This document shows positions 8,614 to 16,731 of a stretch of 64,000 bases of DNA, in pieces. The translations under genes and the position numbers were made by a program. How positions within the stretch are numbered: position 1 is the stretch's first letter; each line of letters starts with the position of its first letter. The notes beneath the pieces were generated by a model that had not been told where the DNA came from, ran no database searches, and saw nothing but the letters and a program-made list of their open reading frames with translations. This DNA is from CAWIHA01 sp963835855 (GTDB lineage Bacteria; Acidobacteriota; Terriglobia; Bryobacterales; Bryobacteraceae). Location of the stretch: NCBI GenBank assembly GCA_963835855.1, contig CAWIHA010000025.1:62001-126000 (forward strand), read 5' to 3'.

Positions 8614-9669
8614 TTACGGTGCGTTCGGATAGTAGCCCTTGCGTGCCCGCACCTTTATATTCGCCAGACTCACTTCGACTTTCAAGGTATGGTACTGCTT
8701 CGGGTTGCCGGTCCCGGAAGGCACATAGCGCAAGATGTACTGCGTCGTCACCTCGCCCGCCACGTCCGCAATCGCGTTGAACATGCTCTTGGCGAGCTCG
8801 GAGGCGTACCCGCCCGTGCCCACCGTCAAGGCGTAGTTGCCGTCGTCGGAGGGATGGGAGAGGTATCCCAAAACGTCCGAATACACGTTCTCCATCGGGT
8901 ACACGACGCGCCCGCCGGTCTCTTCCGCGATCCGCGTCAGATTCGCGCTGCCCTCGCTGGTGAAGCCGAAGGCAACGGTGCTTACGCCGTAGACGGTAAC
9001 GAGATTGCGCTGCGCGAGCTCGACCACCTGATCGAGGCTGTGCTTGCTGCTGTTATCGTTCCCGTCGCCGATGATGACGATGACGCGGCGCGGCTCGATC
9101 GGCTCGCCCTTCACCAGCTCGTGGCGCGTGCAGGCCAGGTAAATCGCGTCAAACAGCGAAGACCCGCCGCCGGGCTTGAGTTTCCGGATCTTGTCGACGA
9201 TCTTCTCCGGATCGGGCGTGGTGTTGACGGCGAGCTCCGCATCGGTCGAGTAGGTGACCAAAAAGCCGCTGAACTTGTTCGCGCGGTCGTCGGGGAGCAG
9301 GGCCCAGACCAGCTCCATCGCCGCGTCCTGGAACGTTTTCCAGTGCAGCCGGTTGGCGTTGCTCAGGTCCAGCAGGAAGCCAACCACTACGGGTTGGTTG
9401 CGCTCCCGGCTGAAGTAGACGATCTTCTGGGGCTTGCCATCTTCGAACAGCCGGAAATCGCCCGGGTCAAGATTGGAGACGAACCGGCCTTTCTCGTCGG
9501 TGACGGTGACCGGGACGATAACCTCGTTGACCTCAACCCGGATGGCGTGCTGCGGTTCCTCCTGAGCGGGTGCTGCCGGCGTATCCCGCGCTGGAGAAGG
9601 CTGGCTAGCGGCGGGCTGCGCCACCGCGATACCGCACAGGAGAAGCATCGGAGTGAACCGCAGAAGCAT
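8614..9669 (-). CDS. Secreted VWFA-domain protein (acidobacterial family)
   Basis: 352 residues from ATG 9669. The frame extends upstream but that part is not protein-like. A signal peptide (MLLRFTPMLLLCGIAVAQ) and a Pro/Ala-rich linker precede the family pattern VNEVIVPVTVTDEKGRFVSNLDPGDFRLFEDGKPQKI. A von Willebrand factor A fold follows (FLLDLSNANRLHW, VIVIIGDGNDNSS). These features match the VWFA-related Acidobacterial domain (TIGR03436). The first MIDAS motif is DLSNA rather than DxSxS, so metal binding may be weakened. A TATAAT box on the minus strand (9694-9689) would give a leader of about 12 nt. Role unknown; probably envelope or extracellular adhesion. Confidence 0.82.
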   Translation of the reverse strand: MLLRFTPMLLLCGIAVAQPAASQPSPARDTPAAPAQEEPQHAIRVEVNEVIVPVTVTDEKGRFVSNLDPGDFRLFEDGKPQKIVYFSRERNQPVVVGFLLDLSNANRLHWKTFQDAAMELVWALLPDDRANKFSGFLVTYSTDAELAVNTTPDPEKIVDKIRKLKPGGGSSLFDAIYLACTRHELVKGEPIEPRRVIVIIGDGNDNSSKHSLDQVVELAQRNLVTVYGVSTVAFGFTSEGSANLTRIAEETGGRVVYPMENVYSDVLGYLSHPSDDGNYALTVGTGGYASELAKSMFNAIADVAGEVTTQYILRYVPSGTGNPKQYHTLKVEVSLANIKVRARKGYYPNAP

Positions 9670-9860
9670 AATCGCGACCCTTGATGAGATTATAGCTGGG
9701 CTGGGTTGCCGGGTGAAGGGCGCGCAGATGAGGAGCGTCTGGGGCCGCGTGCCGGTGCCGCCCAGACGGTTCGTTCTACACCACCGCCAAATCGGCCCTG
9801 GTGACTGCATAACTGCGTACCGACGTATGAAGTTTTTGGGCCGCACCGGTTTTTTTCGCA

Positions 9861-9889
9861 TTGACAGCAAGCGCGCTTTCTTGCACAAT
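9861..9889 (+). promoter_or_regulatory. Sigma-70-type promoter
   Basis: Perfect -35 TTGACA (9861-9866), 17-nt spacer, -10 CACAAT (9884-9889). Transcription would begin near 9896, about 245 nt before the first ATG of the repeat protein at 10142, leaving a long untranslated leader. Confidence 0.6.
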
Positions 9890-10141
9890 CGGAAGCTGCG
9901 CAAGCCTGAAAGGAAGCCAATGGCTGAAGCGGGCGGTTGCAGATGCCATACTTAGGCCGGCTGGCGGCAGATACAAACATCTGTGGATGACGCCGAACCG
10001 GTCCGTCCGATAGTCGCCAACCCACGGGGAGGTTGCTGTCAGCAGCACGGGCACGGAACGAAGAATCGGAGAGTGGGTGCGCTGAACTTTGCGCGGTGGT
10101 ACGTTCAATCGAACGATCTGGATTTTGCATAACGGGAGGCC

Positions 10142-11942
10142 ATGATGAGATCGAGTAAGAAAGACGAACGGATTATGAGGACAGCATTTTTCGTGGTTCT
10201 GGCAGTGCTGATCGTAGCGCTGGCCGGAAGCGCGAAAGCGAGCGACAAAAAGAACACTAAGGAAAGCACCACCCTTCACCACGTGAGTGGTGGGACGTCA
10301 GGCAACACCGGCATCCACAACCTTTCGAAAACGTCCGGCGGCACCACCCTTCACCACGTGAGTGGCGCGACGTCAAGCAACACCGGCATCCACAACCTTT
10401 CAAAAACGTCCAGCGGCACCACCCTTCACCACGTGAGTGGCGGGACGTCAAGCAGCACCGGCATCCATCACATTTCAGGAACGTCGACTGGCAGTACGTC
10501 GGGCGGAACCGGCATCCACAACCTTTCGAAAACGTCCAGCGGCACCACCCTTCACCACGTGAGTGGCGCGAACGTCAAGCAACACCGGCATCCACAACCT
10601 TTCGAAAACGTCCGGCGGCACCGGTATGCACAACATCTCCGGGGCCTCCGGCGGGGGTATCACAGGTCACCACGCGGCTTTCGGAGGGCCGGCATATCAC
10701 GCACCATCTGGTTACATGACCAAGACTCTCGCTGGAGGAGGCGCGACGCACTTTGATTCCAGAACCCACACATCCGTCAACACGGACATGCACGGGCGGG
10801 TCACCAGTTTTGAAAGGCCGGGGCTGAAAGCCACTAGGTTTAGGGCCGACGGGCGTGCCGCTCACATCGAGCGGTCGCGGGCGGACGGCAGCAGGATGAT
10901 CGTGAACCGCGGATTTCACGGCGAGCGGCGAGTCGAGGTCATCCGGCCGGGCGGCGTGCGCGTTGTGAGCATGGGACGGCGCGGCTATGTCGAGCGTTCG
11001 TTCCGCCGAGGTTATGTTTCGCGCACCTATGTCTTCAGGGGCCGCACTGAGGTGCGGGTCTACCGGACCTACACGTACGGCCGCATTCACTATTACGGAT
11101 ACGTTCCGCGGGTCTACTATCAGCCGGCATTCTACGGGTGGACCTACCGCCCCTGGAGAACGCCGGTGGTGTATGCCTGGGGCTGGGGTCCGGCACCCTG
11201 GTTTGGATTCTATGGTGGATATTTCGCGCCAGCGCCTTATTACCCTTCGGCGTCCCTGTGGCTGACGGATTTCTTGCTCGCCGAGAATCTGAAGCTTGCC
11301 TATGAGAACCAACAGGCAGCCGGCGAACAAGCAGCGGCTCAGATGCAGTCCGCAAATGCGGTGATGCTGACGCCGGAAGTGAAGCAAATGATCGCAGAGG
11401 AAGTGCAGCAACAACTCGCTGCGGAACGGGCCGCCTCGGCGCAGCCGCCAACGTCGGCCTTCCCGTCAGCCGCTACTGAGGCGCCGCCACCGGCGCTGGA
11501 CCCGAGGCAAAGAATATTCGTGGTTTCCACCAGCATGGATGTTGCCGCGATTACTGGCGATCAGACCTGCGCGCTGACGCCCGGCGATATTATCGAGCGT
11601 ACGGGCCGCACTGCCACGGACGATGGCAAGATCGGTGTCTCAGTTCTGAGCAGTAAAGCGGGCGATTGTCCGGTCGACTTGGCCACGGCGATTGATGTCA
11701 GCACGCTTCAGGACATGCATAATGACTTCCGGGAGCAGATCTCAGCTGGCATGGCGCAACTCGCCAGTAATCAGGGCAGGGGCAGCCTACCGGCAGCTCC
11801 GGCGGCGAATCCAAGGCCGGTCGAGGAAGGGCAAGCGCCGGCAACATCGGGTACCGACGACCGCAGCCTGGTAGCGGGTTTGAATCAAGACGCCGATCAG
11901 ACCGAGGCTCAGGTCGGTCAGGCATTGAACAGCGGCCAATAG
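10142..11942 (+). pseudogene. Repeat-rich secreted protein broken by a one-base insertion
   Basis: Two frames together encode one protein. The first (10142-10570) has an RBS (GGGAGG), a signal peptide (RTAFFVVLAVLIVALAGSAKA) and His/Ser/Thr/Gly-rich tandem repeats such as TTLHHVSGGTSGNTGIHNLSK. The second (to 11942) continues the same repeat, then a Tyr/Trp/Pro-rich region (about 11030-11280), a coiled coil with LLAENLKLAYENQQ, and a C-terminal globular part with SMDVAAITGDQTCALTPGD. The switch falls in the fourth repeat unit. There GCGAACGTC replaces the GCGACGTC of a sister unit, so one extra A at 10571/10572 shifts the frame. It may be a true pseudogene, phase variation or a sequencing error. 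Surface location is inferred; function unknown. Confidence 0.75.
10267..10618 (+). repeat. 75-nt coding tandem repeats
   Basis: Units at 10267-10341, 10342-10416, 10417-10542 (extended by 51 nt) and 10543-10618. Each 75-nt unit encodes 25 residues built from two related half-units of about 12 residues (T-x-L-H-H-V-S-G and T-G-I-H-N-L-S-K). The last unit has 76 nt and carries the frameshift. Confidence 0.9.
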
Positions 11943-12202
11943 ACGGCCTTGGGCAGCGCTAGGTTTTACGAGCCAGAGAGGAGAGGTTTTTGCGCGAGAA
12001 GCAGGCTTCCTTCTTGGCCAAAGCCACCATAATCGTCGCTGCTTTCCGGATGTAGGTCAGGGCGGGGACGGGGATTCAAAGGGCTCGCTTCAGCAAAGGC
12101 CGGGCAAGCCCTTGTGAAAAACCCTTTCCCGGAGGCCCGCACCGGCCGATCAAATTCGCTCGCCCCGCATCATCCAATATGGTAGGCTGAAGATCGATCA
12201 AG

Positions 12203-13675
12203 ATGCTCCAAAGGCTCCAGATCGATCCTCACGCCGGGACCCCGATTTACCGCCAGTTGTACTTGCAAATAAAGCAGTTGATCGATTCAGGCGCACTGCG
12301 CAAGGGTGAACGGCTGCCGGCTACGCGCGAGTTGGCTGGCTCACTTGGACTGAACCGAGCGACGATTTCGGCTGCCTACTCGCTGCTTGAGTCCGAGGGC
12401 ATGATTCGAGGGCATGTCGGCCGAGGCAGCTTCGTGCTCACTGAGCCCCGGTCCGGGCGGGCGGGCCTGGATTGGCAACAGTTACTGGCGGCGCAAGAGA
12501 CTGGTGAACCGGCCCCGGCGGTGATGGCGGAAGGCATCAGCTTCGCGACCTCGCGGCCGGCCCAGGAGTTGTTTCCGCTCGAAGCCTTCCGGCTGACGTG
12601 TGACGAGGTATTGAGGGAACCGCAGGCGGCGTCCATTCTTCAGCTCGGGTCCCCGGCAGGCTATGCGCCCTTGCGGCAGCACCTGCTCGAAGCGGCCCGG
12701 CGCGAAGGCGCGGCTGGGGCAGGCGACGACGCCATCGTCACGAATGGCTGCCAGCAGGCGCTCGATTTGATACGCCGCGTGTTGGTGCGTCCGGGCGATG
12801 CGGTGGCGATCGAAGATCCGGTCTATCCGGGGCTGAAGAATTTATTCCTGCACTCGGGAGCACAGGTGCTCGGCGTGCCGGTTGGCGCCGATGGTTTGGA
12901 ACTGGACCTTTTTGAGCGTGTGGTCGAACATGCCAGGCCGCGTCTTGTGGTCGTGACCTCGAATTTTCAGAACCCGACCGGAGCTACCCTCCCTACAGCG
13001 GCCCGGCGGGCAATTCTGCGCGCGGCCCGGAGCGCTGGCGCGGTGGTGATCGAGAACGACATTTATGGCGAGTTGCGATACGATGGCGCTCCGATCGCGC
13101 CCCTCAAGCAGCTCGACGATTCCGGCGATACGGTGCTGCTTCGGAGCTTTTCCAAGGTGACTTTTCCGGGGTTGCGCGTAGGGTGGGTGATCGGCCCCAA
13201 GCCGCTGCTGGCGCGCTTGGCGGAGGCCAAGCGGCTGGCGGATTTACACACCGATCAGCTTTCGCAGGCGGTGCTGCTGCGGTTTGCGGAATCGGGCCGC
13301 CAGGATGCGCATCGCGCGCGAGTCTTGGCGGCGGGCAGAGACCGGCGCGATGCCGTTGTGGCGGCGTGCGAGCGGCACTTGCCCACGCGCACCGTCTTCA
13401 CGCGGCCGCAAGGCGGAATGAACCTGTGGGTGCGCTTGCCTGAACCGCTCGATGCGGGCGAGCTGCTGGGGCGGGCGCAGCGCGAGGGCGTCTCGTATCT
13501 GCCGGGCAGATATTTCGCCGTGTCGCGGCAGGAGCCGGGGGCTTTGCGATTGAGTTTCGCGGATGTTGCGCCGGATAAAATCCACGTGGGATTGGCGATC
13601 CTGGGAAGGATTTTTTCCAGTGAGCTGGCGCGCGTGCGGCTGGAGCGCTACGAACCCGCGCCGGCGATGGTATAA
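12203..13675 (+). CDS. MocR/GntR-family regulator with aminotransferase domain (PdxR-like)
   Basis: 490 residues, normal MocR length. Residues 1-75 form a GntR winged helix (TPIYRQLYLQIKQLIDSGAL, LPATRELAGSLGLNRATISAAY). The remainder is a fold-type I PLP aminotransferase domain with NPTG in NFQNPTGATLP and the PLP lysine in RSFSKVTFPGLR. Proteins of this type sense PLP, and many activate pdxST. The pdxS and pdxT genes lie 1 kb downstream on the same strand, supporting a PdxR-like role, though the usual divergent arrangement is absent and a DUF4386 gene lies between. A TAGGCT box (12183-12188) ends 14 nt before ATG. Confidence 0.87.
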   Translation: MLQRLQIDPHAGTPIYRQLYLQIKQLIDSGALRKGERLPATRELAGSLGLNRATISAAYSLLESEGMIRGHVGRGSFVLTEPRSGRAGLDWQQLLAAQETGEPAPAVMAEGISFATSRPAQELFPLEAFRLTCDEVLREPQAASILQLGSPAGYAPLRQHLLEAARREGAAGAGDDAIVTNGCQQALDLIRRVLVRPGDAVAIEDPVYPGLKNLFLHSGAQVLGVPVGADGLELDLFERVVEHARPRLVVVTSNFQNPTGATLPTAARRAILRAARSAGAVVIENDIYGELRYDGAPIAPLKQLDDSGDTVLLRSFSKVTFPGLRVGWVIGPKPLLARLAEAKRLADLHTDQLSQAVLLRFAESGRQDAHRARVLAAGRDRRDAVVAACERHLPTRTVFTRPQGGMNLWVRLPEPLDAGELLGRAQREGVSYLPGRYFAVSRQEPGALRLSFADVAPDKIHVGLAILGRIFSSELARVRLERYEPAPAMV

Positions 13676-13677
13676 CG

Positions 13678-13750
13678 AGCGGGTCGTGGAACGTAGAACG
13701 CAAATGGCGCCCTACAATCCAGTTTGGAAAACAGATCGTGGAGCGTGGAA
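13678..13750 (+). repeat. Intergenic repeat, left copy
   Basis: Related to 14505-14597 in the same orientation. Shared blocks include GGTCG, CCTAC, GTTTGGA and GCGTGGA in the same order, with an estimated 65-70% identity by eye. The two copies flank the DUF4386 gene. Confidence 0.4.
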
Positions 13751-13755
13751 TTGAA

Positions 13756-14478
13756 ATGAACCGGATCGAGGACATACCACAACGCAAAGTTGCAAGAATG
13801 GCAGGGTTCTTCTATCTCATTTATATAGTAACCTTCGCCTTCTCCTTTTTTGTTCAAAGGAGGCCCACCGTATCCGGAGATGCCGCAACAACAGCCAAGA
13901 ATATTATGGCCTCTGAGGAGCTCTTCCGTATAGGTTTCACGAGCGAACTCATTGCTGCTTTGTTTTTCCTTCTCGCGGCCTGGGCTTTGTACATGTTATT
14001 GAAGCCGGTCAATAAGAACCTCGCTTTGCTGTTTGTGTTACTGAACATAGCCGGTGTCGTTATAGAGTGCACTGGTACGCTGATTCATTTTGCGCCCCTG
14101 CTGCTTTTGAGTGGTGCTGATTACCTGAAGCTGTTCAACGCAGATCAGTTGCAAGCTCTGGCAATGTTGTTCCTCAACTTCAGCGGTATTGGCAACATGA
14201 TCGCGGGGTTATTTTATGGCCTTTGGCTTTTCCCCCTTGGTTATTTGGTTTTGAAGTCAGGCTTCCTTCCGCGGATCTTGGGCATACTGCTGATCCTTGA
14301 TGGTATTTGCCTCCTGATATGCTTCTTTCAAGCGTGCCTTTTCCCGGGCTATGAACGGATAGGTTACCCATTGTATCCGGTTATGTTCATTGCGGAATTT
14401 GGACTTGCTCTGTGGCTATTGGTCAAGGGTGTCAAGGAACAGGAGTATGCTTCAGTTGAAGTCGGCGCTCGGGGCTGA
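13756..14478 (+). CDS. DUF4386-family integral membrane protein
   Basis: 240 residues from ATG 13756 (an upstream GTG at 13738 is in frame). The opening RKVARMAGFFYLIYIVTFAF followed by about six membrane helices matches DUF4386, a family of six-helix bacterial membrane proteins of unknown function. Base composition is visibly more AT-rich than the neighbouring genes. The gene separates the MocR regulator from pdxS and is flanked by related intergenic repeats. Acquisition by transfer is inferred. Confidence 0.8.
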   Translation: MNRIEDIPQRKVARMAGFFYLIYIVTFAFSFFVQRRPTVSGDAATTAKNIMASEELFRIGFTSELIAALFFLLAAWALYMLLKPVNKNLALLFVLLNIAGVVIECTGTLIHFAPLLLLSGADYLKLFNADQLQALAMLFLNFSGIGNMIAGLFYGLWLFPLGYLVLKSGFLPRILGILLILDGICLLICFFQACLFPGYERIGYPLYPVMFIAEFGLALWLLVKGVKEQEYASVEVGARG

Positions 14479-14504
14479 AGCGCTAAGAACCCGGTCCGGT
14501 GTTG

Positions 14505-14597
14505 GCGTAGGAGGAACGTGGGTCGCCGGACGTAAGACGCGAATCGCGGCCTACGATGGATTGTTGTTTGGAGAAGAGATGGCGAAGCGTGGATCAT
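14505..14597 (+). repeat. Intergenic repeat, right copy
   Basis: Right-hand partner of 13678-13750. It is followed by a GATC-rich stretch (14590-14635) with reiterated GATCCGCGATCTGCGATCG-like words. Confidence 0.4.
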
Positions 14598-14646
14598 GGA
14601 TCGCCGTCAACGATCCGCGATCTGCGATCGGTAAGGAGCTTTTCAA

Positions 14647-15531
14647 ATGTACCTGGATGATACCTATCGCGTAAAGGTTGGCTTGGCCGAGATGCTGAAG
14701 GGCGGCGTGATTATGGATGTCACGAACGCCGAGCAGGCGCTGATCGCGGAGAAGGCCGGCGCAACGGCCGTCATGGCGCTCGAACGCGTTCCCGCGGATA
14801 TCCGCAAAGAAGGCGGCGTGGCGCGCATGGCGCCGATCCGCAAAATCCGCGAGATCATGGAGGCGGTCAGCATCCCCGTCATGGCGAAGTGCCGCATTGG
14901 GCACTTCATGGAGGCGCGCATTCTGGAGGCGCTCAAAGTCGATTACATCGACGAGAGCGAAGTGCTCACGCCGGCCGACGAAGAACATCACGTCGATAAG
15001 CGCAACTTCACGGTGCCGTTTGTCTGCGGCGCGCGCAACCTGGGCGAGGCGCTGCGGCGGATCGCCGAAGGCGCGGCCATGATCCGCACTAAAGGCGAGG
15101 CGGGCTCCGGCAACATCGTCGAGGCGGTGCGGCACATGCGGACGATTCAGAAAGAGATGAAGCAGCTCACGGTGCTTGGCAAAGAGGAACTCACCGCCGA
15201 ATCGAAGAAACTCCAGGCCCCGCTTGAGCTGGTTGAGTATGTGGCTGCGCAGGGCAAGCTGCCGGTTCCGAATTTCTCGGCGGGCGGCATTGCGACGCCG
15301 GCCGACGCCGCCCTCGTGATGCAACTGGGCGCCGAGGCGGTATTCGTCGGTTCGGGCATCTTCAAGTCGGAGGACCCGGACGCGCGTGCCCGCGCGATCG
15401 TCAAAGCGGCGACTTATTACAACGACCCGGCCAAGCTGCTGGAGGCGAGTGAAGACCTCGGGAAGGCGATGTTCGGGCTCGATGTGGCGAGCATGCCCGA
15501 CTCCGAGCGGCTGGCGGTGCGGGGCTGGTAA
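14647..15531 (+). CDS. pdxS: Pyridoxal 5'-phosphate synthase, PdxS lyase subunit
   Basis: 294 residues, full length for the PdxS/SNZ family. It condenses ribose 5-phosphate, glyceraldehyde 3-phosphate and ammonia to PLP. Family signatures are intact: VGLAEMLKGGVIMDV at the N-terminus, catalytic Lys in PVMAKCRIGHF, second Lys in MIRTKGEAGSGN, and phosphate site NFSAGGIATPADAAL. It forms a dodecamer that receives ammonia from PdxT, encoded 1 nt downstream. Cytoplasmic. Confidence 0.97.
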   Translation: MYLDDTYRVKVGLAEMLKGGVIMDVTNAEQALIAEKAGATAVMALERVPADIRKEGGVARMAPIRKIREIMEAVSIPVMAKCRIGHFMEARILEALKVDYIDESEVLTPADEEHHVDKRNFTVPFVCGARNLGEALRRIAEGAAMIRTKGEAGSGNIVEAVRHMRTIQKEMKQLTVLGKEELTAESKKLQAPLELVEYVAAQGKLPVPNFSAGGIATPADAALVMQLGAEAVFVGSGIFKSEDPDARARAIVKAATYYNDPAKLLEASEDLGKAMFGLDVASMPDSERLAVRGW

Positions 15532-15532
15532 G

Positions 15533-16117
15533 GTGGCTCGCAAACGCGTCGGGGTGCTGGCGCTGCAGGGCGATTTTGAGGCGCATCGGAAGGCGCTCGC
15601 GCGCGCGGACGCCGAGGGCATCGAAGTCCGCAAGGCCGTCGAGCTCGATGGCCTGGACGGCTTGATCCTTCCCGGAGGCGAGAGCACGACCATGCTGAAA
15701 ATCCTCCGGGACGAGGGCCTGCTCGAGCCGCTCCGCCGTTACGGGGAGCGCCATCCGATTTTCGGCACCTGCGCCGGCGTCATTCTGCTGGCACGCGAGG
15801 TCACGAACCCGTCCCAGGAATCGCTCGGGCTGATGGACCTCTCGATCGAGCGGAACGCCTACGGCCGGCAGCTCGACAGTCGCGTGGTGCGTCTCGATCC
15901 CGATGGAGCCTTCGCCAGCGAGACCGCGCCCGGTGCACTCGAAGCCGTATTTATCCGTGCGCCGATCATCCGGCGCGTGGGGCCGGGTGCGAAGGTGTAC
16001 CTCCGCTACAACGGGGATCCGGTGCTCGTCACCGAGGGTCTGCATGTGGCCGCGACGTTCCATCCGGAGCTGACCGGGGACCCGCGCATCCACCGTCTGT
16101 TTCTGGAGAGGTTGTAG
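15533..16117 (+). CDS. pdxT: Pyridoxal 5'-phosphate synthase, PdxT glutaminase subunit
   Basis: 194 residues from GTG 15533, one nucleotide after the pdxS stop. Class I glutamine amidotransferase that hydrolyses glutamine and channels ammonia to PdxS. It shows VGVLALQGDFEAH, the oxyanion segment LPGGESTTM, nucleophile Cys in GTCAGVILLA, and the His/Glu pair in TFHPELTGD. An in-frame upstream extension (from 15386) lies inside pdxS and is rejected. Confidence 0.97.
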   Translation: MARKRVGVLALQGDFEAHRKALARADAEGIEVRKAVELDGLDGLILPGGESTTMLKILRDEGLLEPLRRYGERHPIFGTCAGVILLAREVTNPSQESLGLMDLSIERNAYGRQLDSRVVRLDPDGAFASETAPGALEAVFIRAPIIRRVGPGAKVYLRYNGDPVLVTEGLHVAATFHPELTGDPRIHRLFLERL

Positions 16118-16150
16118 AGGCATGTCCCAGAGAGGGAGGCTTCGCTAGGC

Positions 16151-16564
16151 ATGCGGCACTACCGGGTCCTTTTCGTCTGCATCGGGAATTCCTGCCGCAG
16201 CCAGATGGCGGAGGCCTTTGCGCGCGCGTATGGCCGCGACGTGATGGTGGTGCGCAGCGCCGGTTGGGAGCCGTCCGGGATGGTGTCGCCCCTGACGCGC
16301 GAGTTGATGCTCGAAAAGAACATCAAGATCGAGGGCTCGATCACAAAGGGTTTCGATACGACCGGGACGGATTACGACCTGATCGTGAACATGAGCGGGC
16401 GGCCGCTACCCGCAAACATCGCGGCGCCGGTGCGCGAATGGAAGGTCGAGGACCCCATCGGGCTCAGCACGGAGCGGCACCGCGAAATTCGCGATCAAGT
16501 CGAGGGCCTGGTGCAGGGACTCGTCATCGAGCTGCGCCGCAGGCGTGATGGGGGCCGCGGGTGA
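16151..16564 (+). CDS. Low-molecular-weight phosphatase / arsenate reductase-like protein
   Basis: 137 residues. The P-loop CIGNSCRS (CX5R) sits at the N-terminus after VLFVC, and the acid/base Asp lies in EDPIGLS. The fold is the LMW-PTP family, which includes protein tyrosine phosphatases and thioredoxin-linked arsenate reductases. The thioredoxin-type ArsC resolving cysteines (C82/C89 in S. aureus) are absent, so a phosphatase or an arsenate reductase using another reductant is more likely. It lies 33 nt after pdxT and may be cotranscribed. Confidence 0.82.
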   Translation: MRHYRVLFVCIGNSCRSQMAEAFARAYGRDVMVVRSAGWEPSGMVSPLTRELMLEKNIKIEGSITKGFDTTGTDYDLIVNMSGRPLPANIAAPVREWKVEDPIGLSTERHREIRDQVEGLVQGLVIELRRRRDGGRG

Positions 16565-16577
16565 AGGCCGCGCGCGT

Positions 16578-16606
16578 TTGACACCGCGGCGCGTCTCTTC
16601 GAGAAT
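16578..16606 (+). promoter_or_regulatory. Promoter of tRNA-Leu
   Basis: -35 TTGACA (16578-16583), 17-nt spacer, -10 GAGAAT (16601-16606). The predicted start near 16613 is about 16 nt before the mature tRNA. Confidence 0.65.
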
Positions 16607-16628
16607 GGGTTGTAGCCTCGCCAGACGT

Positions 16629-16715
16629 GCGGATGTGGCGGAACTGGCAGACGCGCATGGTTCAGGTCCATGTGCCCGCAAGGGCGTGGAGGTTCAAGTC
16701 CTCTCATCCGCACCA
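16629..16715 (+). tRNA. tRNA-Leu (CAG)
   Basis: 87 nt including an encoded CCA. Acceptor GCGGATG pairs with CATCCGC. The anticodon stem CATGG/CCATG encloses loop TTCAGGT with anticodon CAG at 16663-16665. A long variable arm (class II) and T-loop GGTTCAAGTCC are present. Confidence 0.96.
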
Positions 16716-16731
16716 AATGCCGGGTTCCATT

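Noticed and set aside
10267..10618. CRISPR-like array
   Set aside because: The repeats are contiguous 75-nt coding units without unique spacers, and they encode a peptide repeat.
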